A DNA stretch of 64,000 bases from Chryseobacterium aquifrigidense (GTDB taxonomy: Bacteria; Bacteroidota; Bacteroidia; Flavobacteriales; Weeksellaceae), in the NCBI RefSeq assembly GCF_006716485.1, contig NZ_VFPD01000001.1, positions 2,586,008 to 2,650,007 on the forward strand. The letters run 5' to 3'. Made by a program: the position numbers and the translations under genes. Numbering within the stretch: position 1 is the first letter of the stretch; every line of letters starts with the position of its first letter. Positions 25,096 to 34,275 of the stretch are shown here, piece after piece. The notes beneath the pieces were generated by a model, which worked only from the letters and a program-made list of their open reading frames with translations, did not search any database and had not been told where the DNA came from.

Positions 25096-26625
25096 TTAAA
25101 AGAAACCTAACTTATTCTTGTTATAAGAAATCAGCATGTTTTTGGTTTGACGGTAATGATCGAGCATCATTTTGTGATTTTCTCTTCCGATTCCAGACTG
25201 TTTGTATCCCCCGAAAGGTGCTCCTGCCGGGTAAGAGTGATATTGGTTTACCCATACTCTACCTGCTTCAATCTGACGTGGAATATTGTAAAGCTGATGG
25301 GCATCCCTGGTCCAGACTCCGGCTCCAAGTCCATAAATAGTGTCATTGGCAATTTTCACTGCTTCTTCTTCGTCTTTAAAAGTGGTAAATGCCAGTACTG
25401 GTCCGAAAATTTCTTCCTGGAAAATTCTCATTCTGTTGTTTCCCTTAAAGATCGTAGGCTGAATGTAATATCCATCTTCCAGATCTTCTCCTAAATGATT
25501 CACATCTCCTCCTACAAGCACTTCTGCTCCTTCTTCTATTCCCAACTGGATATAAGAAAGGATTTTATCTTTCTGAATCTTTGAAGCCTGCGCTCCCATC
25601 ATCACAGTTTTATCTAGTGGATTTCCAACTTTGATGGCTTTTACCCTTTCAATCACTCTTTCAATAAAGGCATCAGCAATTCCTTCCTGAACCAGCAGCC
25701 TTGAAGGACATGTACAGATTTCTCCCTGGTTAAGGGCAAAAAGAACTGCACCTTCAATTGCTTTGTCTAAGAATTCATCATCTGCGTCCATTACAGAATT
25801 GAAGAAAACGTTGGGTGATTTCCCACCTAATTCCAGGGTTACAGGAATAATATTTTCTGTGGCATACTGCATCACCATACGTCCTGTAGCAGTAGAACCT
25901 GTAAATGCTGCTTTTGCTACTTTCGGATTGGTAACGAGAGCTCTTCCCAGCTCTGCTCCGAATCCGTTAACAATATTAATAACTCCCGCAGGTAAAAGGT
26001 CACCGATCAATTCCATTAAAACCATAATGGAAACAGGAGTACTTTCTGCAGGTTTCAACACGACACAGTTTCCTGCTGCCAATGCGGGAGCCAGTTTCCA
26101 CACGGCCATCAGTATCGGAAAGTTCCATGGGATGATTTGTGCAATCACTCCAAGAGGTTCGTGAACTATTAAGGAAACAGTATCTTTATCCAGTTCGTTA
26201 TGCGATCCTTCATCAGCACGGATTACTGAAGCAAAGTATCTGAAATGATCAATGGCCAAAGGTAAATCTGCTGCCAGTGTTTCTCTTACGGCTTTTCCGT
26301 TATCTATCGTTTCTACTGTTGCAAGATATTCTAAGTTCTGTTCTATTCTGTCTGCAATTTTATTCAGAATGATGCTTCTTTCTGTGGAGGAAGTATTTTT
26401 CCATGTCTGAAATGCTTTTTCAGCGGCATCCACCGCCAATTCCAAGTCTTCTTTGGAGGAGTGCGCTACCTGAGTAAAGTTTTTCCCATCCACCGGGGAA
26501 ACTACGTCAAAATATTGTCCTTTAACGGGTGGAGTGAATTTTCCATCAATATAGTTATCGTATCTGCTTTTGAACTCCGGACGCTGTAAAAGCGTTGTTG
26601 ATTTTGGTTCTGTAATAGTGCTCAT
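25096..26625 (-). CDS. NAD(P)-dependent aldehyde dehydrogenase
   Basis: 509 aa from ATG 26625 (MSTITEPKSTTLLQRPEFKS); the extra upstream codons to 26691 are promoter sequence. It has the ALDH Rossmann and active-site landmarks: VTLELGGKSPNVFF with the general-base Glu, the catalytic Cys in NQGEICTCPSRL, and EEIFGPVLAF. It closely resembles acetaldehyde dehydrogenases of the AldA/AcoD/ExaC group. The activity would be aldehyde to carboxylate. It is the first gene of the ALDH-ADH-DUF779 module and is divergent from an AraC regulator that probably controls it. Confidence 0.94.
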   Translation of the reverse strand: MSTITEPKSTTLLQRPEFKSRYDNYIDGKFTPPVKGQYFDVVSPVDGKNFTQVAHSSKEDLELAVDAAEKAFQTWKNTSSTERSIILNKIADRIEQNLEYLATVETIDNGKAVRETLAADLPLAIDHFRYFASVIRADEGSHNELDKDTVSLIVHEPLGVIAQIIPWNFPILMAVWKLAPALAAGNCVVLKPAESTPVSIMVLMELIGDLLPAGVINIVNGFGAELGRALVTNPKVAKAAFTGSTATGRMVMQYATENIIPVTLELGGKSPNVFFNSVMDADDEFLDKAIEGAVLFALNQGEICTCPSRLLVQEGIADAFIERVIERVKAIKVGNPLDKTVMMGAQASKIQKDKILSYIQLGIEEGAEVLVGGDVNHLGEDLEDGYYIQPTIFKGNNRMRIFQEEIFGPVLAFTTFKDEEEAVKIANDTIYGLGAGVWTRDAHQLYNIPRQIEAGRVWVNQYHSYPAGAPFGGYKQSGIGRENHKMMLDHYRQTKNMLISYNKNKLGFF

Positions 26626-26771
26626 ATTAGTATTGTTTTTATTTTTTCTATACTGCCAAATTACACTGGGAAGCCAAAAAGTGTATAGCACAATCGTATA
26701 AAAAAAGTGGAAAATAGTGCAAGAGGTTCAATTTTAGTATTTTATTAACAGCAACGTACTCTCAAATTTTC

Positions 26772-26779
26772 TATATTTG
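26772..26779 (+). promoter_or_regulatory. -7 element of the AraC regulator gene
   Basis: TATATTTG fits TAnnTTTG and lies 29 bp before the ATG at 26809. No TTG is correctly spaced upstream. The 183-bp divergent region 26626-26808 should hold the control sites for both this gene and the ALDH. Confidence 0.55.
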
Positions 26780-26808
26780 AGTTACCTCCTTTTCAAAAAA
26801 ATTTAGAA

Positions 26809-27732
26809 ATGAATAACAATAGTAAGATTTTATTAAATACTCCTGAATTACATAAGGAAAGCCAACTATTGAGTCTTGTTGAAAACCAGACGAAATTCAA
26901 TCTAAACAATTGTGAATTCAGTATTTATGAAACTCATAAGGCTGCTTTTGATGTAAAGCTTCATTTCGAGAATATTGCATTTACAGCAATGCTTAGAGGT
27001 AAGAAATATATGAAACTGGGTAAGAAGACCAATTATTTTGATTATTATCCGGGAGAAAGTATTCTGGTTGCTCCGGGAGAAACGATGGTCATTGATTTTC
27101 CTGAAGCGGATGAAACGCCTACACAATGTATTTCCTTAAGCCTTAATCCTGATTTTATTGAGGATTCTCTTAATTACCTCAATTATCATCTTCCTAAAGT
27201 GGATGAAACTTCGCAATGGAATATTCAGCTGGATGAGTATTTTCTGTTTAATAATAAAGCTTTGGCCTCCGCCACCAACAATATCATGAGAATTGCGATG
27301 GATGATAATTCTCAAAAAGATATTATGGCCGATTTTGCATTGAAAGAACTTCTGATCAGATTGATGCAGACTCAGGCAAGAGGTATGGTAGAAAAGAATA
27401 TTGTTAAAAATAAATCGAGAATAGGCTTTGTAGTAGATTATATTAAAAGAAATCTGCACCAGAAATTGTCTATTGACAGTATTGCCAAACTGGCTTATGT
27501 AAGCAAATCGAATTTCTTTAAAATGTTCAAAGATGAGTTGGGAACATCTCCGAATGATTTTATTTTGCAAGAAAGAATTACCAGAGCTAAAGAATTGTTA
27601 GCCAGCCAGATGAGCATTAAAGAAACAGCTTTTCAAACTGGTTTTTCAGATACCAACTATTTCACAAGGGTATTTAAGCAACTGGAGGGAGTAACCCCGA
27701 AAAGTTACCAGGATAGTATGGTGATGAGATAA
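26809..27732 (+). CDS. AraC-family regulator of the alcohol/aldehyde module
   Basis: 307 aa. The N-terminal cupin-like effector region spans about 1-190 (YYPGESILVAPGETMVIDFP). The C-terminal AraC domain (about 200-305) has two helix-turn-helix motifs: KLSIDSIAKLAYVSKSNFFK, and SIKETAFQTGFSDTNYFTRV followed by FKQLEGVTPKSYQ. The gene is divergent from ALDH, the usual place for a local activator; the ALDH-ADH-DUF779-AraC set is a recurrent module. The inducing ligand is unknown, plausibly an aldehyde or alcohol. Confidence 0.9.
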   Translation: MNNNSKILLNTPELHKESQLLSLVENQTKFNLNNCEFSIYETHKAAFDVKLHFENIAFTAMLRGKKYMKLGKKTNYFDYYPGESILVAPGETMVIDFPEADETPTQCISLSLNPDFIEDSLNYLNYHLPKVDETSQWNIQLDEYFLFNNKALASATNNIMRIAMDDNSQKDIMADFALKELLIRLMQTQARGMVEKNIVKNKSRIGFVVDYIKRNLHQKLSIDSIAKLAYVSKSNFFKMFKDELGTSPNDFILQERITRAKELLASQMSIKETAFQTGFSDTNYFTRVFKQLEGVTPKSYQDSMVMR

Positions 27733-27757
27733 TTTATGTATAAAATATCAATAAAAA

Positions 27758-27782
27758 AGAGCCCTAATGAATAGGGCTCTTA
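27758..27782. terminator. Bidirectional terminator
   Basis: AAGAGCCCTA and TAGGGCTCTT pair around ATGAA, with A-run before and T-rich sequence after. It ends the AraC gene (plus) and the SusCD pair (minus). Confidence 0.88.
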
Positions 27783-27811
27783 TTATGTATTATAAAAATT
27801 AAATTTTATTA

Positions 27812-29284
27812 TTAATACTGGTCATTCTGCTTAATATTCGGGTTTGCCTGAATAGCAGAAATAGGAATTGGCCACTGCCATTTGAAGCTTCCTGCTGCAA
27901 GAGTCTGTACAACAGAAGGTGTACCGGTACCATCAAAAAGGTCTCCTTTACCTGATCTCTGAACAGGAAGGTTTAATCTCTTCAACGTGTACCATCTGTC
28001 ATTTTCAAATGCAAGCTCCAATCTTCTTTCTTTCAGGATCGCATCTAAAAGTGCCTGTCCTGTTTCTGTACCAGGAGTAAATACAGTATATCTTTCAGCT
28101 CTCAATTTATTTAAAAGAACCAAAGCCTGTGCACCATTACCTGTTCTGTAATAGGCTTCAGCAACGTTTAGCAACACTTCTGCTCCTCTTAAATATTTAA
28201 TTGAAACGATGTTAGCAGGACCTCCGTTTCCTGAATATTTTGTTACATGATTATAATTTTGTTTACTGTATACACTGGTAGTGAAATAAACAGGTTTTCT
28301 CACATCATTATCTGTATATGAGGTATACAGATCATAATCCACAACAAATTCAGATCTTAAGGCAGGAACTGATTGATTATATGCAACACCTACTGTATTT
28401 TGTTCTGATGCCGCATTTAACACCTGGAATAAAATTCCGTCCACATTCTTAGCATTATTTTCTTCTTTCCAAAGAGAAGTGAAATTTTTCTTTTCAGTAA
28501 TGCCCGGTGACAGTCCTAATGCCAACTCTCCATATTCTACAGTCTTAGCATAGTCTCCTTTGTATAGGTATACTCTTGATAATAATCCATAGATAGCAGC
28601 TTTACTTAGTCTTCCTTTATCAGCATCATTTTGTGCAATATTATCGGCACCAAATAATAAATCAGCTATAATCTTATCATATACCTGCTCAACAGTTAAA
28701 TTTCTAGATCCTGTATTGTTGAGAGGCTCATATTTTTCAGCGTAATAAATTCCGATACTGGATTTAGCTCCTGCAGATTGTGTTGGAATTTGGGAATATG
28801 CTCTTACAATATCAAAGTGAGCTATTGCTCTTAATGCTCTTGCTTCAGCTTCCAGATTTGTTTTCTGTGTTCCGGATAATACTCCGTTATTGATATATTT
28901 CAAAACGAAATTAGCTCGGCTGATCACAAGGTAAGCAGCAGTATACAGTCCTGTTGTTTGTGAATTATCTGATGAGAATTCAAAGTTTGATGCAGCAAAA
29001 TTGGTATTTCTACCTGTAGTTGTACGAACAAGGTTATCTGTGGTAAGATCACCCATGATAAGCTGATTTCCCACATCGCTAGTATAATACCCGGCTCCTT
29101 TAAGAGCTGTATAGGCACCATCCATAGCTTGTCTGAAGGTTTCAGGTCTGGTCATTGCCTGCTCCTGATCTTCATTGATTGATGAGATTTGATCTAGATT
29201 TCTGTCGCAAGACGTTAACGTAACAAAGGCAGTTAACGCAGCTAAACTTATTTTTATTATATTCTTTTTCATAAAGCTATTCAA
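27812..29284 (-). CDS. RagB/SusD-family lipoprotein, tandem pair 2
   Basis: 490 aa. The lipoprotein signal ends at TLTSC (Cys26 from the first ATG; Cys22 if the start is MKKNIIKISL). The SusD fold is shown by AEARALRAIAHFDIVRAYSQ, YLRGAEVLLNVAEAYYRTGN and the C-terminal ILKERRLELAFENDRWYTLK, ending KWQWPIPISAIQANPNIKQN. The start lies 2 bp after the SusC stop. It is a close paralogue of the SusD at 32816-34264 (both end in the WPIP...NxxIxQND pattern), so the two loci arose by duplication. No enzymes are encoded nearby, so the ligand is unknown. Confidence 0.94.
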   Translation of the reverse strand: MNSFMKKNIIKISLAALTAFVTLTSCDRNLDQISSINEDQEQAMTRPETFRQAMDGAYTALKGAGYYTSDVGNQLIMGDLTTDNLVRTTTGRNTNFAASNFEFSSDNSQTTGLYTAAYLVISRANFVLKYINNGVLSGTQKTNLEAEARALRAIAHFDIVRAYSQIPTQSAGAKSSIGIYYAEKYEPLNNTGSRNLTVEQVYDKIIADLLFGADNIAQNDADKGRLSKAAIYGLLSRVYLYKGDYAKTVEYGELALGLSPGITEKKNFTSLWKEENNAKNVDGILFQVLNAASEQNTVGVAYNQSVPALRSEFVVDYDLYTSYTDNDVRKPVYFTTSVYSKQNYNHVTKYSGNGGPANIVSIKYLRGAEVLLNVAEAYYRTGNGAQALVLLNKLRAERYTVFTPGTETGQALLDAILKERRLELAFENDRWYTLKRLNLPVQRSGKGDLFDGTGTPSVVQTLAAGSFKWQWPIPISAIQANPNIKQNDQY

Positions 29285-29286
29285 TA

Positions 29287-32082
29287 TTAAAATTCTAATT
29301 GCAGTCCTACCAAGATTGTTCTTACAGCAGGGTAAGTATAAAGGTTATATGCTCCCGGAACGAACAATGCTGTAGATTCCCCAGATCCTACTGAAACCTC
29401 AGGTTCTCCATGGAATTTAGTCACTGTAAATAAGTTTTGTCCCTGTACGTATGCTCTAAGCTTATTGATAGGTGATTTATCTCCTAGGAATGCTTTATCA
29501 AATGTATATCCTAAAGTAAGTGATCTTAATCTTAGGTAATCTGATTTTTCAATCCACTGATCAGAATCACGCATACCGTTTGAGTCTACTTTTTGGAATA
29601 CTCCTGTGTCTCCAGGATTTTGCCAAACCTGAGCAGCAGCCTGAGCCATATTTCTACCTGCAACAGCCAATGTTGGATCTACAGCAGCAGCGTACATGTT
29701 GTTATAAGTATATCCACCTAGCTTAAATGTGAAATCTGCACTGAAATCAAGTCCTTTGTACTGAACTGTAGTTCCGAATCCACCAAAACTTTTTGGGAAT
29801 GGAGATTTATCAGTAATAGGAACTGCATTTGATGCGCTGTAAACATCTGTAACGTTTCCTGCCTTATCATAATACAATGCTTTTCCATTGCTTGGATCTA
29901 CTCCAGCAAATCTAACATTATAGAATACATATGGAGCTTCTCCTACTTTCATATAAGTATCTCCTAAGTTTCTTTCTGTTTGCCCGTCTGCTAACTTATC
30001 AAGAATTGATTTCTGGAAAGACATATTAGCATGTAAATTCCACTGGAAATCTTTCTTTTTGATTACATCTACGCTAAGCTCAACTTCAAGACCTTTCTGA
30101 GACATATCTCCCGCATTGATATACTGATAGTATCCTCCTTCCTGCTTGTCCAAAGGTACAAGCTGTACGAAATCTTTTCTCTTATTCTTATATACTTCTA
30201 CGGATCCACGAACTCTTCTGTTCCACATCGTGAAATCAACTCCTAAGTTGGTGATCGCATTAGACTCCCATTTAAGATTGCTGTTACCAATGATATAATA
30301 ACCTTGTGAAGCTGTACCAGGATATGAAGTACCGTTAGGTCCATATAAACCATAACTGATATTATTAACGTTATAGTAGTCTGGTAAAGTACCATCGTTA
30401 CCCGTTGTACCGTAAGATCCTCTAAGCTTTAAATCATTAATAAAACCACCTTTCATGAAATCTTCCTTCGCAATATTCCAAGCTGCACTTGCAGACCAGA
30501 AAACACCACTTTGGTTATTGGCACCAAATCTTGATGAAGCATCTCTTCTCAATGATCCTGTTACCAAATATCTACCTTCATAATCATAGTTTAGTAAACC
30601 TGCTAAACTGAATAAAGTATTTCTTACCTTAACACCAGTAAATGTATTTCTGTCAGAAGGTGTTGTAATAGATGGAACATTGATTACCGGAGATTTCAAT
30701 CCGTAAGCACCACCATTCATTGTTTCGTTGTAGTTATCGTTATATTCGATAAATCCTAAGAAATCAAAGTTGTGGCTTCCGTATGATTTTTTATAATTAA
30801 TGGAGTTATTCCAAGTATAATTAAATGTGTAGAATGAATTTTTGTTTAATGAACCTGTAGGAACTTTGTTCACTGTAATATCCAGGTTTGAACCTTTTTT
30901 CAACCACTGAGTTCCCATGTACCAATCGAAAAGTCCGTTAAAGTTTGTTTTAAACTTCAGGCCATCGATAATTTTATATTCTGCGAATAAGGTTACAGGA
31001 ATTCTCAGTCTCTGATCATCTAATCTGTAATTACGGATCTGCTCAACAACGTTAGAACCCGCTCTCATTGTTTGATTATAGCTTCCGTCTGCGTTATAAA
31101 CCGGCTCGTACGGAGCATATTTATACATGGCTCCAAATGGGTTCTGAGTATTGTTTCTGTCTCTGAAATTCTGAGTTTCCTGATACTGGACACCAAGGTT
31201 AATACCAACATTCAGTTTTTCACTCAGTTTATTTGTAAATCCAAAGTTACCTGTATATCTCTTAAGTCCGTCGATATCTCTGATAATCCCGTTATCAGAA
31301 TCGTATCCTAAAGAGTAATAGAAAGTACTTTCTCTGGAACCTCCTTGCGCACTAAATAGGTAAGACTGAATGCTTGAAGGCTTTAACAGGTCCTTTTGCC
31401 AGTTGTGATCATACACAGCAAGTGCATCAATTTCCTGTTGAGTTCTTGGTTTAAATCCAAGGTAACCTAATTGATTCTGGAAATCCATCAATTCCCTAGA
31501 ATTCATCATGGTGTAATTTTTGTCTCTCAACTTTTCACTAAAACCAAACTTAGTTTCAAATGAATAGTGAGTTTTCCCAGCTTTTCCAGCTTTAGTAGTT
31601 ACCACTACTACTCCATTTGCACCTCTCGCACCATACTGTGCTGTCGCAGCAGCATCTTTAAGAATTGAAATAGACTCTACGTCTGCAGGGTTGATTGCAC
31701 TGAACTGTCTTGCAGTCATATACATACCGTTTACTACATAAGTAGGCTCTGAAGAACCACCAACACCGGCAATACCTCTTACCTGAATGGTAGCAGCAGC
31801 ACCTGGCTGCCCGGTAGTACTTTGTACAAATACCCCTGAAGCTCTACCCTGTAAAGAGTTACCGATAGACGTTGTAGGAGAGTTTCTTCTGATTTCGTCA
31901 CCCCCAACAACAGCCTGAGCCTGGGTAATTTCATCTGCTTTTTTCTTCTGGTATCCAGTAACGATTACCTCATCGATCTTATTCTCCTTCAGAACAGAAT
32001 CATTCTTAGATTTTTGCGCAAAAGCAGCTTGTCCTAAAAAAAACAAAGCTCCTGCACTTAATACATGTAACTTCACATTCAT
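29287..32082 (-). CDS. SusC/RagA-family TonB-linked transporter, tandem pair 2
   Basis: 931 aa from ATG 32082. I prefer this to the ATG at 32106 because MNVKLHVLSAGALFFLGQAA is a signal peptide matched almost residue for residue by the paralogue MNVKLYVLSAGVLFFAG. It lacks the carboxypeptidase-like domain and begins with a TonB-box-like KIDEVIVTGYQKKKADEI. The plug follows (ILKDAAATAQYGARGANGVV) and then a barrel ending TILVGLQLEF. With the SusD after it, it forms a complete importer. Its promoter at 32111-32141 has the same geometry as that of the paralogue. Confidence 0.95.
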   Translation of the reverse strand: MNVKLHVLSAGALFFLGQAAFAQKSKNDSVLKENKIDEVIVTGYQKKKADEITQAQAVVGGDEIRRNSPTTSIGNSLQGRASGVFVQSTTGQPGAAATIQVRGIAGVGGSSEPTYVVNGMYMTARQFSAINPADVESISILKDAAATAQYGARGANGVVVVTTKAGKAGKTHYSFETKFGFSEKLRDKNYTMMNSRELMDFQNQLGYLGFKPRTQQEIDALAVYDHNWQKDLLKPSSIQSYLFSAQGGSRESTFYYSLGYDSDNGIIRDIDGLKRYTGNFGFTNKLSEKLNVGINLGVQYQETQNFRDRNNTQNPFGAMYKYAPYEPVYNADGSYNQTMRAGSNVVEQIRNYRLDDQRLRIPVTLFAEYKIIDGLKFKTNFNGLFDWYMGTQWLKKGSNLDITVNKVPTGSLNKNSFYTFNYTWNNSINYKKSYGSHNFDFLGFIEYNDNYNETMNGGAYGLKSPVINVPSITTPSDRNTFTGVKVRNTLFSLAGLLNYDYEGRYLVTGSLRRDASSRFGANNQSGVFWSASAAWNIAKEDFMKGGFINDLKLRGSYGTTGNDGTLPDYYNVNNISYGLYGPNGTSYPGTASQGYYIIGNSNLKWESNAITNLGVDFTMWNRRVRGSVEVYKNKRKDFVQLVPLDKQEGGYYQYINAGDMSQKGLEVELSVDVIKKKDFQWNLHANMSFQKSILDKLADGQTERNLGDTYMKVGEAPYVFYNVRFAGVDPSNGKALYYDKAGNVTDVYSASNAVPITDKSPFPKSFGGFGTTVQYKGLDFSADFTFKLGGYTYNNMYAAAVDPTLAVAGRNMAQAAAQVWQNPGDTGVFQKVDSNGMRDSDQWIEKSDYLRLRSLTLGYTFDKAFLGDKSPINKLRAYVQGQNLFTVTKFHGEPEVSVGSGESTALFVPGAYNLYTYPAVRTILVGLQLEF

Positions 32083-32110
32083 ATTAACAGATTTTAATAT
32101 ATTCAAGGGA

Positions 32111-32141
32111 CAAATATGTAGATAAATATCTGTAACATCAA
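32111..32141 (-). promoter_or_regulatory. Promoter of SusCD pair 2
   Basis: On the minus strand TTG (32139-32141), 20 bp, then CATATTTG (32111-32118), one mismatch from TAnnTTTG. The same words with the same 20-bp spacing occur before the paralogous SusC at 37144-37174. Confidence 0.6.
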
Positions 32142-32743
32142 TTCATTAAACTCTGAAAACAGGCTTCCAGAACGGAGAAATTCACATTCATACTTGAAAA
32201 ATGATAGAGAATCATTTTAATTGTATTTAAAAAATTAACAAAAAATAAGTCAATTTATACATTAACGGAATTTTAATAAATTTGAAAATTAAAATCAATT
32301 TACACTAATAACAATTTAAAGGTTAAAAAAATAAACCTAAAAACATTTTTTAACTAAAAAAATAAAATAAATTAATCTAAAATTTTGATGAAAATGAAGA
32401 AAAAATCAACCTATTTTCTTAATTTTTATATAAAAAATACACCTTAAAAAGCAGAAGACCCCTATTTTAAAGAGGTCTCGCTTTAATTAACATTAAAAAA
32501 AGGTTAATATACTATATCTCTCAATCTGTTGAAAGCTTTTAATTTTTCAAGAATATTTATCAACGTTTTCCAACTGTTTCGTTATTATTCATAAAATAAT
32601 ATAACCACCCAAAAGCAATAAAGAAATTGCCTGGCAGGCATTACTTTCAGACACGAATTATTACTTAAAACTACTGTAACAATTCAAGGGAATGGATCCT
32701 AAGAGTAATGATATTCCATGAATAGAGCCAGGCTTAATAAAGA
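32142..32743. other. Long AT-rich spacer between the two SusCD pairs
   Basis: About 600 bp with no credible reading frame. It contains a hairpin AGACCCCT/AGAGGTCT (32456-32478) which, on the minus strand, is followed by a short T-run and may be a weak second terminator for the upstream pair. The rest is A/T-rich without recognisable structure. Confidence 0.5.
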
Positions 32744-32774
32744 AATAAGACTGTCTTTTTGGGACAATCTTATT
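32744..32774. terminator. Terminator after SusCD pair 1
   Basis: AATAAGACTGTC and GACAATCTTATT pair (one G-T wobble on RNA) around TTTTTGG. It lies 42 bp beyond the SusD stop. Confidence 0.7.
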
Positions 32775-32815
32775 CACATTTTATCAATTTCACTTCTATT
32801 TTACTTCATTTATTA

Positions 32816-34264
32816 TTAATAACCATCATTCTGTTGAATAGAAGAATTAATATTAATTGCTCCCAATGGAATCGGCCATTGCCATTTATAGCTTGAAGGA
32901 GGTAAGGTAAGTGTTGGAGCAGGTGCTCCTCCTCCGGTACTTAAAGCTCCCAGATTAGGTCTTGTCAGACCAAGTCCTAATCGCTTGAGGGTGTACCATC
33001 TGTCATCTTCTCCCATGAGCTCCAATCTTCTTTCTTTCTGGATCTCATTCCACAATGCTGTACCTGTAAGGTTCAACGGAGTATAATCAGAATACCTGGA
33101 TTTTCTAAGAATATTAAGCAATGCAAGAGCTCTTGCAGGATTAGAGGCATAAGCTGCTTCAGCACCGTTAAGATAAACCTCTGCTGTTCTAAGATATTTG
33201 TAATTCACAACATTCGGCAAAGATCCTCGGGTATTATATTTTATAACATTTATGTAGCTTTGGCCTGAATAGGAACTTACCTGGAAGTAGCTACTTTTTC
33301 TGATATCTTTAGACGTATACATATCATAGAAATCTTTATACACTACAAATTCTGATTTAATGGCTCCGCCCACAATCTGATTATATGAAATACCCACCGT
33401 AACTTTTTCTGCATCAGAATTCAGTATTTCAAGCAAAGTTCCGTCCTGATTGGTATTGTTCCAGACTGAAGGGAAGTTATCAATTGACCCTACACTTGGT
33501 GCCAGGGCAATACATTCTTCCGCAGCCTGAAGTGCTTTTGCATTATCTCCTCTATATAGATACACTCTGGAAAGCAAACCAGCTATTGCAGTTTTATTAA
33601 GCCTGCCTTTCGTAAATGGTGCAGCCGTATCATTTGTTTGGGGAATATTGATTCTTGCAAATTCAAGATCTTCTATAATTTTATCATAAACCTGAGTTAC
33701 CGTCAGATCTCTCTTTACCGGACTATTAGAGGTAGTTGTCATGTATGCTATTCCTAAAGAACTGTTGGCATCTGCCGACTGAGTAGGGATTTTGCAGTAT
33801 GCTCTGACAAGATCAAAATGAATAATTCCTCTTAAGGCTCTTGCTTCTGCCTCAACTTTCAGGGCATCTGCAGGAGGAAGAATTCCTTTACCCAGGTTTT
33901 CCAAAACAAAATTAGCCCTGGAAACCGCCTGGTATACAGCACTATACAGAGCTGTAGTAAGACCATCATCCGGACCAAATTCTAAAATCCAAGCCTTGTT
34001 ATTGGATGATCTGCCTGAAGGGCTCTGAATTAAATTATCAGATGTGATATCTGCCATAATATTCTGATTCCCATTATCGCCTGAAAAGTAACCTGTCTCT
34101 TTCATGGCATCATAGATCCCATCTAATGCCAATCTGTAATCCGAAGAGGTTTGAAATGCCTGATCAGATAACGTATTTTTACTTGAGTACTGATCCAAAT
34201 CTCTTTCGCACGAAGCTGTAGCTAACAGAGAAAGGAATAATCCTGATATAATTAACTTTTTCAT
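32816..34264 (-). CDS. RagB/SusD-family lipoprotein, tandem pair 1
   Basis: 482 aa. The lipoprotein signal ends ATASC (Cys19). SusD landmarks are AEARALRGIIHFDLVRAYCK, YLRTAEVYLNGAEAAYASNP, IQKERRLELMGEDDRWYTLK and the terminal KWQWPIPLGAININSSIQQN. It is a close paralogue of the SusD at 27812-29284. It is intact, although its SusC partner directly upstream has a premature stop codon. If the SusC is non-functional, this lipoprotein is either a passenger or may pair with the paralogous SusC. Confidence 0.94.
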   Translation of the reverse strand: MKKLIISGLFLSLLATASCERDLDQYSSKNTLSDQAFQTSSDYRLALDGIYDAMKETGYFSGDNGNQNIMADITSDNLIQSPSGRSSNNKAWILEFGPDDGLTTALYSAVYQAVSRANFVLENLGKGILPPADALKVEAEARALRGIIHFDLVRAYCKIPTQSADANSSLGIAYMTTTSNSPVKRDLTVTQVYDKIIEDLEFARINIPQTNDTAAPFTKGRLNKTAIAGLLSRVYLYRGDNAKALQAAEECIALAPSVGSIDNFPSVWNNTNQDGTLLEILNSDAEKVTVGISYNQIVGGAIKSEFVVYKDFYDMYTSKDIRKSSYFQVSSYSGQSYINVIKYNTRGSLPNVVNYKYLRTAEVYLNGAEAAYASNPARALALLNILRKSRYSDYTPLNLTGTALWNEIQKERRLELMGEDDRWYTLKRLGLGLTRPNLGALSTGGGAPAPTLTLPPSSYKWQWPIPLGAININSSIQQNDGY

Positions 34265-34275
34265 TTTTTTACATT

